Under the pieces are notes generated by a model. The model was not told the origin of the DNA and made no database searches. It saw only the letters and a program-made list of their open reading frames with translations. The position numbers were made by a program, and so were the translations under genes. DNA of 64,000 nucleotides from Anaeramoeba flamelloides (taxonomy: Eukaryota; Metamonada; Anaeramoebidae). Below, one piece after another: positions 23,292-36,800 of this stretch; the stretch's first letter is position 1, and each line of letters begins with the position of its first letter. The DNA lies in assembly GCA_027625915.1 (NCBI GenBank), contig JANTQA010000012.1, positions 12,920,501 to 12,984,500 on the forward strand. The letters are read 5' to 3'.

Positions 23292-26200
23292 TTATTTTTT
23301 TTTTTCGTTTTTAAAAGTTAAAAATATACTAAAACCCGAAACAACCGCCATAGAACCAAAAGAAAACAACCAACGGAAGTTTCTATTTTCATCAAAGAGT
23401 TGCCTTCGTCTAACTTTTTCTTTTTTTTTATTTATAACTTTCCTTTCTACTGGTTTTTCTTCTGGTTCTTGTTCTTTTGTCTTTGGCTGTAGGAATTGCA
23501 ATGAAGATTTACCATCTACATGTTTCAATTCTTCTTCATAAGCTTCTTGACCTCTATTTAAAATTGCAACGATTTCTTGTGGAATTTGGAGGTATGGGTT
23601 CATTTTGTTTGCTGTAACAATAAATTGTCTTGCCTTTTCAAAATCTCTTTTAACACCCTTGCCTTCAATATACATTAATGCTATATAAAAAAATAATATA
23701 TAAAATAAAAATTAAAATTATAAAATGTGATTAATAGATTTTTTGATTGATTTTATTATCAGTGTTGTTAATTTCCTATTTTTTCTTAAAGGAAAAATAC
23801 ATAAAAAGTATTTTTAAACTCTGAAGGGAAAGAAAAAATAAAAATTGTTATTAAATTATAATACACGAGAAATAAACGAAAAATGATTGTTAAGAATTGA
23901 TTTGAAAACAAATGTAAATTTTCAAATTTTTTTTAACATTATTTTTTTATCTGATAAAAGAGATTTTAAAAACTTTATTATTTCAAATTCTATATCCAAA
24001 TTTTAAATTTAATTATTTTACGGATTATTATGAAAATTGAAATTATTTTATTTGATGCTTTGAGGGATATAAAACGATTAGAATAAACTGGACAAAGAAA
24101 CTTTAGAAAAATTATATTAAAAATCGCTGAGTAGAAAAAATACCTGAAAATTGTTTAATTTTATTTATCAAAATTATTGGATTTATTGTATGGTAGTGAA
24201 AAAAAATACCGAACCTGAAAAAAATCACCGAACAAAATTCTTAATTGTGAATATTTGGAAAATTGATATGTAATTGCAAATATTTTCAATCAAATCCTTT
24301 TTATAAATAACCAATTTTTTTATGAACCCAGTAGTAAACCCACCTTAAGTTCATTAAAGTAAGGTGTCTATAGAATACTCGAGTAATTATTTGATAGCCA
24401 AAGTAGATCTTTTTATTTGTAAACAAAAATTGGGTTTTATAGAGGTTTACTAGAGTTTGGAAAATGATAATTTTTATTCTTGTTTTTTGATTGATTGAAT
24501 AATGTTTTGAACAAGTGTAATTTCTATTAATCTTCATTCTAATAAGTAGCTAGTCTTGTAATTTCAAAAAGTTTAATTCTTAAAAAAAAGGTTTTGATTT
24601 TTAAATATCCAGAAATTATACAACAATTTTCCTAATATTCACAATTAAAAATCTTATCAGGGATTTTTTTCATGTCCGGTATTTTTTTCACTACTATACT
24701 TTGAGTGATTTTTTTTTAACAAAACACTCATTATTAGAAAGCATAAAGTAATAAAGAAAAACTAATAACTAAGCATTATAAAGAAAAATTTATAGTTAAA
24801 AATATTCTATTAATTAATAAATTTGGTTACTTTTTTCTCCATTCTTAGATACATCTGAAATATCAAATTAATCATCACAAATTGCGGAAATTTTATTTTA
24901 TTTTATTTTTCCACCACAGCAAAACATCTATTGAGTTTTGATTCCTCATTCAGTAAAGCGGCACCGTGTTTCCTAGAGTATGGGATTTCTTTTTATTTTT
25001 TAAATTAAAAAAAATCTAACAGCATTTTTATCAAGGTTTTCTGTTTTATTTGTAAAGTGTTCTAGGTATTTTGAGATTTTCTATTTATTTGTGAAGTGTT
25101 CTAGGTTTTTTTTTACTTTTTGAAATAAACAGAAAATTTATTAAAATTTTCTGTTTATTTCAAAAAGTAAAAAAAAACCTAACGAAAATCTATCGATTTT
25201 CCTCATAAATAAAAAACTCAAGAAAAGCTAACGGCGGTTTTCCAAAAATCAAAAGAATAGAGTAAAATCTAATTTTTTCCCGATTCTTTTGAATCCTGGA
25301 AAACCTAACGGTGGTTTTTTTGTACTTTTTGGAATAAACCGAAAATTTCTCAAATTTTCTGTTTATTTCAAAAATTAAAAAAAACCTAATGGACACTTAA
25401 ATAAAAATTAATATTTTATCAATTTAAATCAATAACATTTCTTCCATAATCAAAATAATTGATTTGCCATTTGAAAGATATTTATTAAATTTTAAATAAT
25501 TTTGAAAGATAATAATATAACCTCTTAAGTCTGAAGAAAAAATTTCAAAATTTTTTACTATAAAATTTGAAAAAAATCTTTCCCCAAAATTAGATTTTTC
25601 AACTTTAATTTTGAAAGTATCTTTTAAAATAATTTTTGATCAAAGATCTCTTATTAACCAATAATGTTTATTATAATTGGGTTTATTAAAAAGTAAAAAA
25701 TTATCAAATGTTTGGATTTTTTTTTGAAAAGTTTTTTTAATGATTGTGCAATACAATACAATTAAATCTCCTTAATAATTAATTTCTAAAAAAAATATGT
25801 ATTACATAAATATTATTTCTGCTTTTTTAAATAAATAATAAAACTAAAAAATTTTTATTTATAAAATGATCCACAAAAAAGAAAATTGAAGAATTATGAC
25901 AATATTTTCTCAAAAAATTTTTAAAATATATTTTAATTGCTGAGATATGTTATTAACTTAAGGTTTACAATCCCTGGAAGTTATATTTCAAATTAGATTC
26001 TAACATGATTTAATATATTTTATACAATTATTATTATTATTTTTTTTCTCACAAATAAAATTAATTTGAAAATAAAAGAAAAAATAAATAGAAAGAATAA
26101 ATTATAATAATTTACCTATCCTAACCATAGCTTCAACATTTCCAGCTTTTGTTGCTTTAATAAAATTATCCAAGGCCAAGGAGTCATCTCTTTCTACACC

Positions 26201-29200
26201 CCAACCACCTTCGATATAGATCAAACCTAAATTAAAATAGGCGGCTGTACATCCAGCGAGAATTGCCTTATCAAAATATTCAACAGATTTAGCATAATTT
26301 TTGGAACAGGATGTTCCGCTGTAATGAAAGCACCCAACCCTATGTATAAAAATTTAAAAAAATGATAAAGAGATTAAATTATAATACGAAAAAAGTCCAT
26401 TAGAATTTGAAAAATCGGTATTGTATTAAAAGAAAATTTTTTAAAATTATCTTGATTAATTTTGTTATAATTTTCTTTTTAAAAAGATTTGTATTTATTT
26501 ATTTTCAGATTGTCTTAATTAAAAGCGGTTTCATAAGATTTTAAAATTATTAATAAAAATAATTTTTTTATATATGAAAATTATTATTAATATTATGATT
26601 TGAAAAATTAATAATATTTCAATTTTTTTTATTTTTAAATATTTTTTGTGTGTTATTTTTTTGAATGAATTTTTTTTTAAAACACAATAAATAACAAAAA
26701 AATAAAATAAGAAATAGTAAACCATAAATTATTATGAATTTTATTGTATTTGGAGAAGAAAAAAAAAACATGGAATATATCATAACTTATTGTATTAGAC
26801 TTGTGTAATTAGATACCAGAGTTTTCAAATAAAATTTCTAATAGGTGTTTTGTGAGAGAATTAAAAAAAATTAAAATTAAAATCAATAATAATTTCAATA
26901 AAAACATTTTCTGAATAAAGATATTCACCAAATAAAATGTTGACAAATACTTTGTGTAGATTTTGTTTTTTTGTAAATATTAATTGCTATTTTCTTTGAA
27001 TAAAAAGAAAATGCTTAAAAATGAACAAAAACAAAAATTCTAAATAATTCATTTTCCATCAAAAAAAAATATTTCAATTTTTTTGTTATTAAAATTTACT
27101 TTTTTCATTAAATCTTTCGTTTACAATTAAAAACCGTGCTGAACTTTTTTCCTATTTAACTTTTAATCTTTTATTTAATTTTAATAAAAAATTAAAATTT
27201 TTATTAAATGTTAATTCCTTTTAAATAACTACGCTTACTGTTTTGAATTAAAAGATATAAAATTAATAAAAATAGAATGAACATCATAAGATGGGAAAAG
27301 TTGATGTTTTTATTTATTTTCAAGTCTCTAGTGATTTACCTTGGATTTACTCCCTACTCAAGGAGTGAGTTGAAACTAAAAAGGGTATTTTGAAATTTCC
27401 CTTCTTTTGATTGACAAAATTCAAATACCAAAAAAAAAAAAAATTGTAAAGCATTCTCTCATTGGCAAAAAATTCAATTAACAAAAAAAATAGTTTGAGA
27501 GGATCTATGGTAAAAAATTCAATTTAAAAAAAAAGTTGAAAAGAAGTCTCAATTTCAAAAAATCCAAATTTTAAAAAAAAAATACTTGTTACTTTATTCT
27601 TTAAATTTCCAAAGGGTTAAATTTCCTCAATTTAAAACAAATTGTTTTCTAAAAGCGCAAAATCAATTCAATTCGATTTAATCAAATTTGTGGTTATTTT
27701 GTAACCCTCTAAATTTGACAAAGTAAGTATTTTGTAACATTCTGGAGAAAAAAATAATTCATTTAAGAAAAAAAAAATAAAAAAAAAAAGATCTCAAAAA
27801 GTGCCAAAGAGAGACACTTCAAAACTAACACAATTGTTTTCAAAATTATAAATCACAGCCATTCTAATAAGATATTGGGTATAAATCTTGGGCCTTTTTT
27901 TTTACTATAATTTTCGCTTTTTTTGATTGTTGATTTTTGGAGATCGATCATATATCAAATGTTGATTGGTGTTTGATTGGTATTAGGTAGTCATAAAAAA
28001 TTACAAATTTTTTTTAATCCATTTCAGAAAATTATTTTTTACCATAATGACTCTACCCTTTATAAATATTTTTCATTTTTTCAAGATATATTTTTGTCTT
28101 TTTTCCCAAACTAAAATGATGATTTGAGAAATTATAAGAAAAATTTTTCATTTATTTTAAAATAGTTAAACCTTCAATATTTGACACAACCAATGAAATA
28201 CAAAATAAGATTTTAAATTTTGTTCCAAATGAACCGAATTTCAAATAATAATTCTCTGGTGGTTATTTTTATTGGGCAAGTGTAAATTACACTCTAGTTT
28301 TACTTATACTTGTTTTCCCTTTCAGAAGTATAATTTAAGCTTAAAACCATAGATTCCACGGTTATTTTTTTACGAAATTATTTTTAAACTGTAATTGACC
28401 CAAATACCCTTGTGTATTCAAAAAAGCATGTGTTTCGAAATAAAACCCGTGATTTTTTCTTTTCTTGTTGTTCCCATATAACATCTAATTGGCTATCCAA
28501 TAGTATAAAAAAGTCAACCCAATTTTGAAGGTTAGTTCATTGGGGTTTTGTGAAAATATTGAAATATGAATTGAATTTGTTTAAAATTTTTTGTAATTTC
28601 TCTAAATACTGATAAAATCATAGAAATATCTGAAAATTTTTACTACATTTTCCATTTTACAAATTTTTTACACAAGCTTTGAATAAAGTATTCTATTGTT
28701 TTAAATGTTAAAAAACTTTGTAAAATTGGTTCTGATTTAAAAGATTCTTTCTCTTGAATTGTTTTAAAAGTTGAGTTATTTTATTACAAAATGGGAAATT
28801 GAATTAAAAATTTTATTAAATAAATATGAATTAACAGTTTTATCAAATTGTGTAATCTTTTGAGAATTTTCTTGACGATTAATACTATTCCAAATTTAAC
28901 TCTATTTTTTGTGAGCAAAATATTCGAATTTGATCTTTTCCATTTATAATCTCTTTTAATAGTCGAACTTTAAAAAACCATCACCTTATTAATGTATTGT
29001 TTATTGTCGGGTTCTTTGATCTTTTAATGTCTAGGATTTCTATAACTTGAAAAAAAGAAGCACAGATTTTAATTTGAAACAATACGGGTTTTACCAAGTT
29101 TGAACGGATTGTTTTAGAAACAGTATCAAATAATCCTCTTGGTAATTTTTGAAGAAGTAGAGAACAGAGGTTGGAATGAAAATGATTGTGTGGGTAAAAA

Positions 29201-30101
29201 TATTAGATCAGCTTTATTTTCGTTCAGAGTTTTGTGATCTTTGAGAAAGGTTGATTTCAGACAATGTAATATTTTTTTTTTTTTTTCAAGAAATTGGATG
29301 CATTGATTCTGCAACCCAAAAGAAAAAAAATAAATCAAGATTATTTTAAATTTAACAGAAATGAGTCATATTTTTTTCAGGTTAGTTGTGGTTGTGCTTG
29401 TGTTTTTAATTTGATTTTGTGAAAATTTTGACAAAAACAAAAAATAATGAAAAAATACAAAAAGCAAATCAAAAAAAAAAAAAATTTATAAAAAATTTCA
29501 AAAGAGGAATCGAGAATTACATAAAGAGTGATTCACCTTGACCTGTTTTTGCTGCTATTTTCCAATACTTGAGAGCCTTTTCGTTATCTACTTTAACAGG
29601 ATAGCGAGTATCTGTTGTGTATATTGTTGCGACCCTAAAGATGCTTTGGAAGTGACCTTCCTCTGCGGCTTGCAACAGCCATCGAAAGGCAGAGCTTAAA
29701 TCGCCTTCGGACTCTGCAAACTTTGCTAATAAAAACCTTGAATGAGGATCTATTTTGTAGTTGTTTGGCCCAATAACAAGGACGGGCCATTTTTCACTCA
29801 CAAACATCTCGAATGTGATTTGTACACGGTTGGACTCCACTAAGGAGTAAGAGACTTTGTTAGTGTCGATATTATTAAAAAGTTTCCCTTCGATAATTGG
29901 CTTTTGTCCCAATAACCCAACGCGGAGGCAGTGCTCTTTGAATTCTAAATAGAGATCTGTTAAATGAGTCCCAAGTGGCACATTTACTGTGATGGTAATT
30001 ACTTTTTCGTTTTGAGTAAAGGCATACTCGGACTCTTGTGGAACTGGTCCCTTCTGTTCAGTTTTTTCCTTTTTTCCATTTTTGTGGAGTGCTGTAAACA
30101 T
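23292..30101 (-). CDS. CS-domain + Sel1-repeat protein with C-terminal membrane anchor
   Basis: Three exons: 30101-29521, 26339-26116 and 23680-23292; introns begin GTAATT and GTAAAT and end ATAG and TATAG, and the phases match exactly, giving 397 residues and a TAA stop. About 20-115 is a CS (p23/NudC-like) beta-sandwich: YAFTQNEKVITITVNVP, then VQITFEMFVSEKWPVL. About 120-320 holds four or so Sel1-like TPR repeats: SAFRWLLQAAEEGHFQSIF, EKALKYWKIAAKTG, YFNLGLIYIEGGWGVERD and ALMYIEGKGVKRD. A charged spacer follows, and the last 28 residues hold one hydrophobic segment (WLFSFGSMAVVSGFSIFLTF) before KNEKKK, so it looks tail-anchored with both domains in the cytosol. There is no signal peptide. 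CS domains bind Hsp90 or its clients and Sel1 repeats are adaptors; a membrane-bound co-chaperone is my inference. I do not know this exact architecture from a named protein. Confidence 0.85.
24191..24705. mobile_element. TIR element, about 515 bp (family M4)
   Basis: Terminal inverted repeats of about 65 bp. The left end reads GTAGTGAAAAAAAATACCG and continues to TTAATTGTGAATATT; the right end is the inverse, AATATTCACAATTAAAAATC to CCGGTATTTTTTTCACTAC. The flanking bases are TATG on the left and TATA on the right, so a TA target duplication is possible. A 78-codon frame on the minus strand inside (24301-24537) has no similarity that I recognise. Confidence 0.7.
25097..25184. mobile_element. 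Tiny hairpin element (family M5)
   Basis: An almost perfect palindrome. The left arm GTTCTAGGTTTTTTTTTACT runs on to AAATAAACAGAAAATTTA; the right arm mirrors it and ends AAAAAAACCTAACG. About 88 bp in total. Shares the terminal signature TAGGTTTT / AAAACCTAACG with 25234-25310, 56644-56729 and the hairpin at about 1446-1556. Confidence 0.7.
25130..25680. repeat. Dispersed repeat R4, copy 2
   Basis: Second copy of the block at 1440-1925, in the same orientation, with several AGGTTTT-type hairpins packed at its left side and the shared tail ATTGATTTGCCATTTGAAAG..GATCTCTTATTAA. Confidence 0.6.
25234..25310. mobile_element. Tiny hairpin element (family M5)
   Basis: The left arm CGGTTTTCCAAAAATCAAAA and right arm TTTTGAATCCTGGAAAACC, ending TAACG, form a hairpin of about 77 bp. 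The right half is nearly identical to the element that interrupts the LINE relative at 56644-56729. Confidence 0.7.
27310..28055 (+). repeat. Dispersed repeat R1, copy 1
   Basis: About 750 bp aligning in the same orientation with 58925-59622. Shared landmarks, in order, are ACTAAAAAGGGTATT, TTGACAAAATTCAAATA, TCTCTAAATTTGAC(A/C)AAGTAAG, CCAAAGAGAGACACTTCAAA, GATCGATC and ATAATGACTC (GTAATGACTC in copy 2). No coding frame is conserved between the two. Confidence 0.7.
28275..28370 (+). repeat. Short dispersed repeat R8, copy 1
   Basis: AAGTGTAAATTACACT, a perfect 14-base palindrome core (GTGTAAATTACAC), is followed about 60 bases on by GCTTAAAACCATAGATTCCA. The same arrangement is seen at 43135-43220. 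Confidence 0.55.
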
Positions 30102-30734
30102 TGTGTCTATTTTGAGACTAAATTACGATTCAAAAGAAAATGAAATTGTAAAAAATAAATTAAATCTTTCCAAACTAAAAGCTGAGATGATCCTTGGACA
30201 CTGACATTTCTTCTTGGAATTTCACTGGCCCTTTTATTCTTAAATTTTTACAAAAAACCGATTTACTTTAAACCAAAAAATATATCTTTAAAAAAAGAAA
30301 AATTTGAAAAGTTTGTTCAACTTTTTCTAGTTTATTTGATTCGAAAGTAAAAATATTTTACAATAATTTAAATCAATAAACCTTAATATTAAACCATACA
30401 CCTTACTGAACAGCTTTTTAACTTTTCAATGAGAACTAATCTTAAATTCAAATGGTAAAGGTGTTTGAATAATCAATGTGAATTTATTTCGCTTCAATAT
30501 TTCTTTCTCCACTTTTCAAATAGAAAAAAATCAAAATCAGCAAAATTTGATCTCACTGAATCTAAAATACCAGTAATTGATCAAAGAAACCGATAAAACC
30601 CAAGAAACAAATATGAATTTGATTTCTTATAATCCCTATTTAAGGGATTAATGTTATGTTCTATTTGCCGATAATTAAAGTTTGTTAGAACTAGAGGTAA
30701 ATGATTTTAAAAAATTCTATTATTGAAAATAGTA

Positions 30735-30930
30735 CAAATAGTTCCACTTTTAAGGTAGAAACTTTTAACGAAATTTAAGGCACAAAAAAATCTCAAATTA
30801 TTGTACATTTTTTGAAATTTTTTTTCTCCACAATTTTTTTTTCTAGAATCTGAATTTTGTGCCTCAATTTGAAAAAAGTTTTGTACTTTAAATTTCGTTC
30901 AAAGTTTATGTTTTAAAAGTGTAATTGAAC
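30735..30930. mobile_element. MITE family M1, copy 3
   Basis: The left end CAAATAGTTCCACTTTTAAG sits after a TA; the right end TTTTAAAAGTGTAATTGAAC sits before a TA. Inner blocks AACGAAATTTAAGGCACA and AATTTCGTTCAAAG match the other copies. The terminal CAGT has decayed, so this is an older copy. Confidence 0.75.
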
Positions 30931-32636
30931 TATCGAATAATAAAATATTAATTTTTTTTTTTTTATTAAATTACGAATTAAAAAGTGTAATTGTGAGAAT
31001 TTGTTTCCTGAATTACTTTTTGAATATCTGAAGAAATCAAAATAATAGTATTCTAATTTTTGAAATCTCTTATTAACATTCCCCAAATATGACTAAATTT
31101 TTTATGTTTTTTTTGATTTCAAATATTGGCTAAATAATACTCAACGTAAAAACCCAAAGACGGCTTAGTTTTGTTTCCGTTTTTATAAAGCTATTTTGTG
31201 TTTTCAATATATTTCCAATAAATTTCAATTTGTGAAAAAAATCTTTTAGGTAATTTGGTAGGTTTTTTTAAAAAAATGTATTTTTTCACAACTAATCTGC
31301 TTTTCCGAACAAATTTTAAGAAATATATTTTTCAACTCGAAAGTCTTTAGATTGATAACCCAACCTTTCATTTTTAGGTTAAATTTAAGATTATAATAAA
31401 AAACTATTTGATTTTTTTACTAATACAATTATATTTTTTAATTGAAGAGACTGAGATCCACTGTAAAACTTATTTTATAGGTATTTTTTATAGATATATG
31501 AACCAGAGAACTAAAATGAGTTTTAATCAAGTAACAAATTACCTATTACTTGACTTCTCCGTGGTAAATACTAACCTCCTAAACGATACATATCATTTAC
31601 CAGTTATATATTTTTTCAAATGAAAGAATTTCATAGTAATAAATCATAAACAAACTTGTATCATACATTCTGACTATGAAATAGTAAACTTCAAGATTCT
31701 ATTTTCTAGTTATGAAAAAAATCAAAAGAATTGGTAAATATATTTTCAAATATATATATTAATAGATAAATTATCGAATAATCATTATCTTTCTAATTGA
31801 TAAAGTGTTTTAATAGTCTAAAAACATTAATTTTAACCCTTTGTAAATGAATAAATTGAACAATACCAAATCATAAAAATAAATCAAGAAACAGACAAAA
31901 AAAAAAATCTAATTTTGATATGCAATTTTTGAACAATTTTGATAATTAAATAGTATATAACGTTTTTAAAGCTGATGTATTTATCACTTGAACTCTTTTC
32001 TAAATACCACAACCTATTTAAAAATAAAAATAAAATATTTCTTAAACTATTGTTTTAATAATGTTATTGAAATAAGAAATATTATATATTTTATTTACTT
32101 CTACACATTATTAAACTGCTAAGCTTATTCTCCTTTTTTTTTTTTAATAAAAAATAATATAAAAAATAAAATAAAAATACTAACTTGAAAATTTTGGATT
32201 ATATTTTTCAAATTTATACTTTTTAAAATAAATATAAAAATAGTATATTAATAATATACCGTGAAAAAAAATAATAAATCTTAATTGATATATTATAGTT
32301 CAAGAAAAGGTATCTTTTTTATTTTTTTAGAAAAAATGTATAAAAAAATTTTTTTAATTAAAAAAAACTTGGATTGTATTTTCCATTTAATTATAATCAA
32401 ATTTTTCACTTCATCAAAATATTCAACATATTATAGTACCATTTAATAACTTTGAACTAAATAATTAGATTCCTTCAAGTTTGGCAATTATTTTGAATTA
32501 CGAATAGCAGAATAATTCTGAGAACAAAAAAAGATAGAAAGTAAAAACCGAAAATAAAAAAAAGTTTTTTCAAATTTGTTTAATAACCCCTTTCATTTAA
32601 TAATTTGATATAAGTGATAAATAATAATAGTTTATT

Positions 32637-33213
32637 TACAAAGGGGGGGAGTAAACAAAAAATTAACTCTGATTCACTCAAAGGAGCTTATCAAAAAATG
32701 AAAAATTAAGTAATTTTTAAGAATTAATCAAACTAAAATTCTATAGAAATGGCCGAAATAATGAACTTCTGATTAGAATTGAGTTTCATAAAAGAAAAGT
32801 ATGGTAATAAACTATAAATATCAAAAAAGAATATTAAAAAAATTTTTGTCTCTTTCATTGTAACGTCTCATGCAAAATATATCAATTTCTTTAGACAATT
32901 AAATTTGTTGACCATAAGATTTTTACATAGTAAATAAAAATTTTTTATAAAAAAATAACAAAAATTACTTTTCTTAATGTTAATTTGGAATTTTCAAACT
33001 AATTTTTTTTATTCAAATTTACATTTTTTAAAAAGAAAAAAAGAAAAAAAAAAAAAATAGCAAGGAAATTAGAAAAAATAGAAAATTGAAAAAATGATCA
33101 GATTTAAAAATTGAAAAAATTGATTTTGAGAAGAATAATGAATTAAAATCACAAGAGTATGTTCTATTTTTTTTATAAAACTGGTTCAATTTTCCTGAAA
33201 AAGAGTTTATATC
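32637..33213 (+). repeat. Dispersed repeat R2, copy 2
   Basis: Diverged second copy of 8380-8937 in the same orientation (ACAAAGGGGGGGAGTA to CTGAAAAAGAGTTTATAT). Confidence 0.65.
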
Positions 33214-33802
33214 TGAAAATTAATATTATTTTTTTCTCAAAATTCAATTATATTTTGAAGTCCGAAAAAAATATTTATTAATTTCACCCCTTTATACTAA
33301 GTTTGATTATTTTAACGGAATTTGTTATGTTTTCCTTTTTTTCAACAGTTACAAATTATTTCAATTTCCAAACCTATACTTTTGGGTGTATATTTTAACA
33401 ATCCCAAAACCTGTTAATTAATGTTAATAAAAAAATTAAAATCAAGATAAAAATCAGGTGATCAACATTTCCACGTTTTGAAATTTGCTGTATTAAAATA
33501 CTTCTTGTAGTGATAAACACACTTATCTAATGTATTTCTTTAGATATCAAATGATCAGAATTGTAGGTAATTTAAAATCTATAAAAAAATAAATAAAAAA
33601 AAAAAAAATATTGAATAAAATTTTGTTCAATCCCCCCTCTCTAATCAAGTTGTAAGTAACCCAATTAGTTTTTATTTAACCATTTTGAAAGTGTACAAAT
33701 CTTTAGAAAAAAATTATTTTTAATAAAAATCTAAAAAAAAAAAAAAATATCTCCTTGATTTTATTTTCAAAAAGTTGTTTTACTAAAAAAAAAAACAATC
33801 AA

Positions 33803-36800
33803 TTAAATAAGATCACCCCGCTGAACACCTCTTGGTTCGTGTTTTACAGAGATAAGATATAAGCTTTTTTCTGTTGCTGTTGATAATCTTTTTTTTAATA
33901 ATTTTGTAATTTGAAAAATTTCGATAAAATTATAACTTACGGATTGAAATTTTTTAATTTTTTTAATAACATTAAATAACAACTTTCGTTTACTAAAGTT
34001 TATTAATCCATCAATAGTATCTGGACTACCATCCGAAATGAAGGTTAAATCGGTCAGATAGACCCCAAGATATGGTATTGCAGGAAGTTCACAATCCTCT
34101 AACATTTGACGATAAATTTTATAGCCGTGATCATTGGTAAGAGAATCCCTGATTAGATCAAAGTTTTTCCATAATTTTACTGAAACTTCATTTTGTGAAA
34201 ATTTTAATCGGGAACAAGCTGAAGACCCGATAGCGGCAACAATTGCTAATACAGTATCAAAATTATTCATTTCTCTTAAGAGGGTTGTAATTTTAATCCA
34301 TCTTATAAATTGTGCTGCTCTTTGTTTGATAAACTTTTCAGAAACAATTTGCTCTGCAAAATATTTTGAAAAATCGTTAAATTTTTGGATAATATTAATA
34401 ACATTTTTGGCCTTGTGCTTTAATTTCGATTTGCTCCATGCTTGATTGACTAACTCCGAAGGCTATTAATTTTTTAATTTCATTGGATTTATATTAATTG
34501 GATAACAGAAAAATATAAAATATTGAAAATCAATAAAAATATAAAATCAATTTAAATTAAATCAGAATATAGAAAATAAATGAATAACCAAAAAAGAAAA
34601 TTAATTAAAAATAAATCAAAATAAAGAAATCTATCGAAACACAAATTTGCATAATAATTAAAACAACTTTTGAACCGAAATAAACACCATTTCAAAAATT
34701 GTGACTTACCTGAAATAATAAATTGGAAAAAAAAAAATTTATCCTTTAGTATTCAATAACAATTAATAATTAAATCTGATTTGTAATTCACTTATAAATT
34801 ATTCGAAATCATCATAAAAACCTAATATTTTAAAAATGAAAAAAAAAATAAAACCAAAAAATAAAAAAAAGTGAGTCACAATTTTTGAAATGAGCCTTAC
34901 AGATTTTTTATTACTGAACTTTCAATGAAAAAAAGTTAACAAGAAGATTTTTTCTTTATAATTAAATTCATTTTAAAAGAAATTACATATTCTCATTTTT
35001 CTTAGTGATTCTTGGTCTTTTCGAAGATCTTTTGTTTTTCCACAGGATCTTTTGCAAAATAAAAAGAAATTGAAAAAAAACGAAAAAGAAACACAAAAAA
35101 GAAAAAAGAAAAACAAAAATTTGAATAAGCAAAATTAGAAAAAATTATTCAAAATTTTGAAAAATTATTAAAAATGATTTTTGATCCAAAAAATTGAAAA
35201 TATTTTTTTGATAAGAATACTGGAATAAATCCTCAAAACAACTTCCATTAACATTATAAAGTGAGTCAAAATTTTTGAAATCTAGTTTAATTTGAATTTT
35301 TTAGCTTAAAAACCTCATTGAATATTTCAAAATTTTATGGTCGTGAAAAGTCATTTAATATTTAAATATCTTTCAAGGGATAATATTTATGTGAGATTGC
35401 ATTTTTTTGTTTTTTTATTTTCCTTCAAATAAATACAAGATCCCTTAATCAACTTTGAACTACCATCAACGATTTTCAAAAATTGAATACACTCTCATAT
35501 TAAAATTTGAACATCTAAAATTTTTGAAAATAACTGATTATCGGTTACACCCAGAGAATGGAAATATAGAAAAAAATGACATTAACTTGAACTTTATAAA
35601 ATAATTCGTAAAAATAATAATATAAAAAAAAATTTTGAATTATTAACTAGGTTATTTAGATAAATCAATATAATTGTATAAATATTTAATTAATCTAATA
35701 ATAACAAAACAAGAGAACATAAATAAATAAATGTGAATGAATCACACTATTCAAAAATTGGTTACGATACAATTCCCACTCTTAATAATAAATCTAAAAT
35801 AAGTTTGATTTTTTTTTTTTTCAAAAAAGACAAAAAATTAAACCAAAAAAAAAAACATTACCTGTATTTTTTGAAAAAGTTGTTGTACATATAAAGTAAT
35901 TTGCCTTGCAAATTCAATTTCTTTGACGTCTCTTAAATTTAAAAAATGTGAAAAAACATTTTTTGGTATAATGGGCTCTGGAAACGTAATTGTCTGTAAA
36001 TTATTAGAAGAAGTCTTTATTAAATCCCCCATTTCCATTCTTACTTTTTTATTTTTATTCATATGTATAGTCTGAAGCAGTACCTGATAATCTTTTGGCC
36101 AGTCCTTTTTAATTTTATTTTGGATAAAGGACCGGAGAGCAGATAAAAGAATTCTTCCAAAGTCAAAGAATTGGTTATTGATCCAAGTTTCAAGAAAATT
36201 AATTGAATTCCTTTGGATACCTATTTTAAACAGCTTATATTCCCTCTCGTTTTCAAATTTAACACCACATTTGCTCATTGGAGGTACTTTATATCTTTGA
36301 ACGACTTTCAAAAATAAATGCTCTGGTTTTAAAAAGCCATGGTATGTCATTAAAAAAGTCTGTACAAAATTTTCATGCAAATATTTTTCGTTAATTAAAT
36401 TTTTAATTAAATTATTCACATTTGATGTATGGATGAAATCAATGTAATTGCCATTTTTATATTCATCAATCATTTCTTTATCGACTACAATATTCTTTTC
36501 ATCGTCTTCAGCCTCATCCCAGACATTAATATCATCGTCATCTAAACTTAAAATGATGTTTCGGCTCACAGAAAGATCCTTTTCATCTGGATTTTGATTT
36601 TCTGAAAATTCTTGAGTAATGTCTACAATGCGCACATCTTCTTTAATAGCTAGTCTGATTAATGTTATTAAAATACTTTCAGGTACTTCTTGGTAGATAT
36701 CTTTATTATTTGAGTTTTGTTTATTTTTGAATGTATTTATTTTTGTTTTTGTTTTGTTTTTGTTTTTGATTTTGTTTGTTGTTTTTGGTTTTTTTTTTTT

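Larger units (their letters stand above)
23681..26115 (-). other. Intron 2 of the CS-Sel1 gene
   Basis: 2435 bp. It contains a TIR element at 24191-24705, hairpin elements at 25097-25184 and 25234-25310, and repeat R4 copy 2 (25130-25680). No exon is seen inside. Confidence 0.75.
26340..29520 (-). other. Intron 1 of the CS-Sel1 gene
   Basis: 3181 bp between donor GTAATT and acceptor ATACATAG. It holds dispersed repeat R1 copy 1 (27310-28055) and R8 copy 1 (28275-28370). The open frames at 26531-26725 and 29126-29338 look like chance frames in A/T-rich DNA. Confidence 0.75.
30102..33802. other. Intergenic region between CS-Sel1 and RasGEF genes
   Basis: Upstream of the CS-Sel1 start and downstream of the RasGEF stop. 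Contains MITE M1 copy 3 (30735-30930) and repeat R2 copy 2 (32637-33213). Otherwise A/T-rich; no gene or recognisable promoter. Confidence 0.6.
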
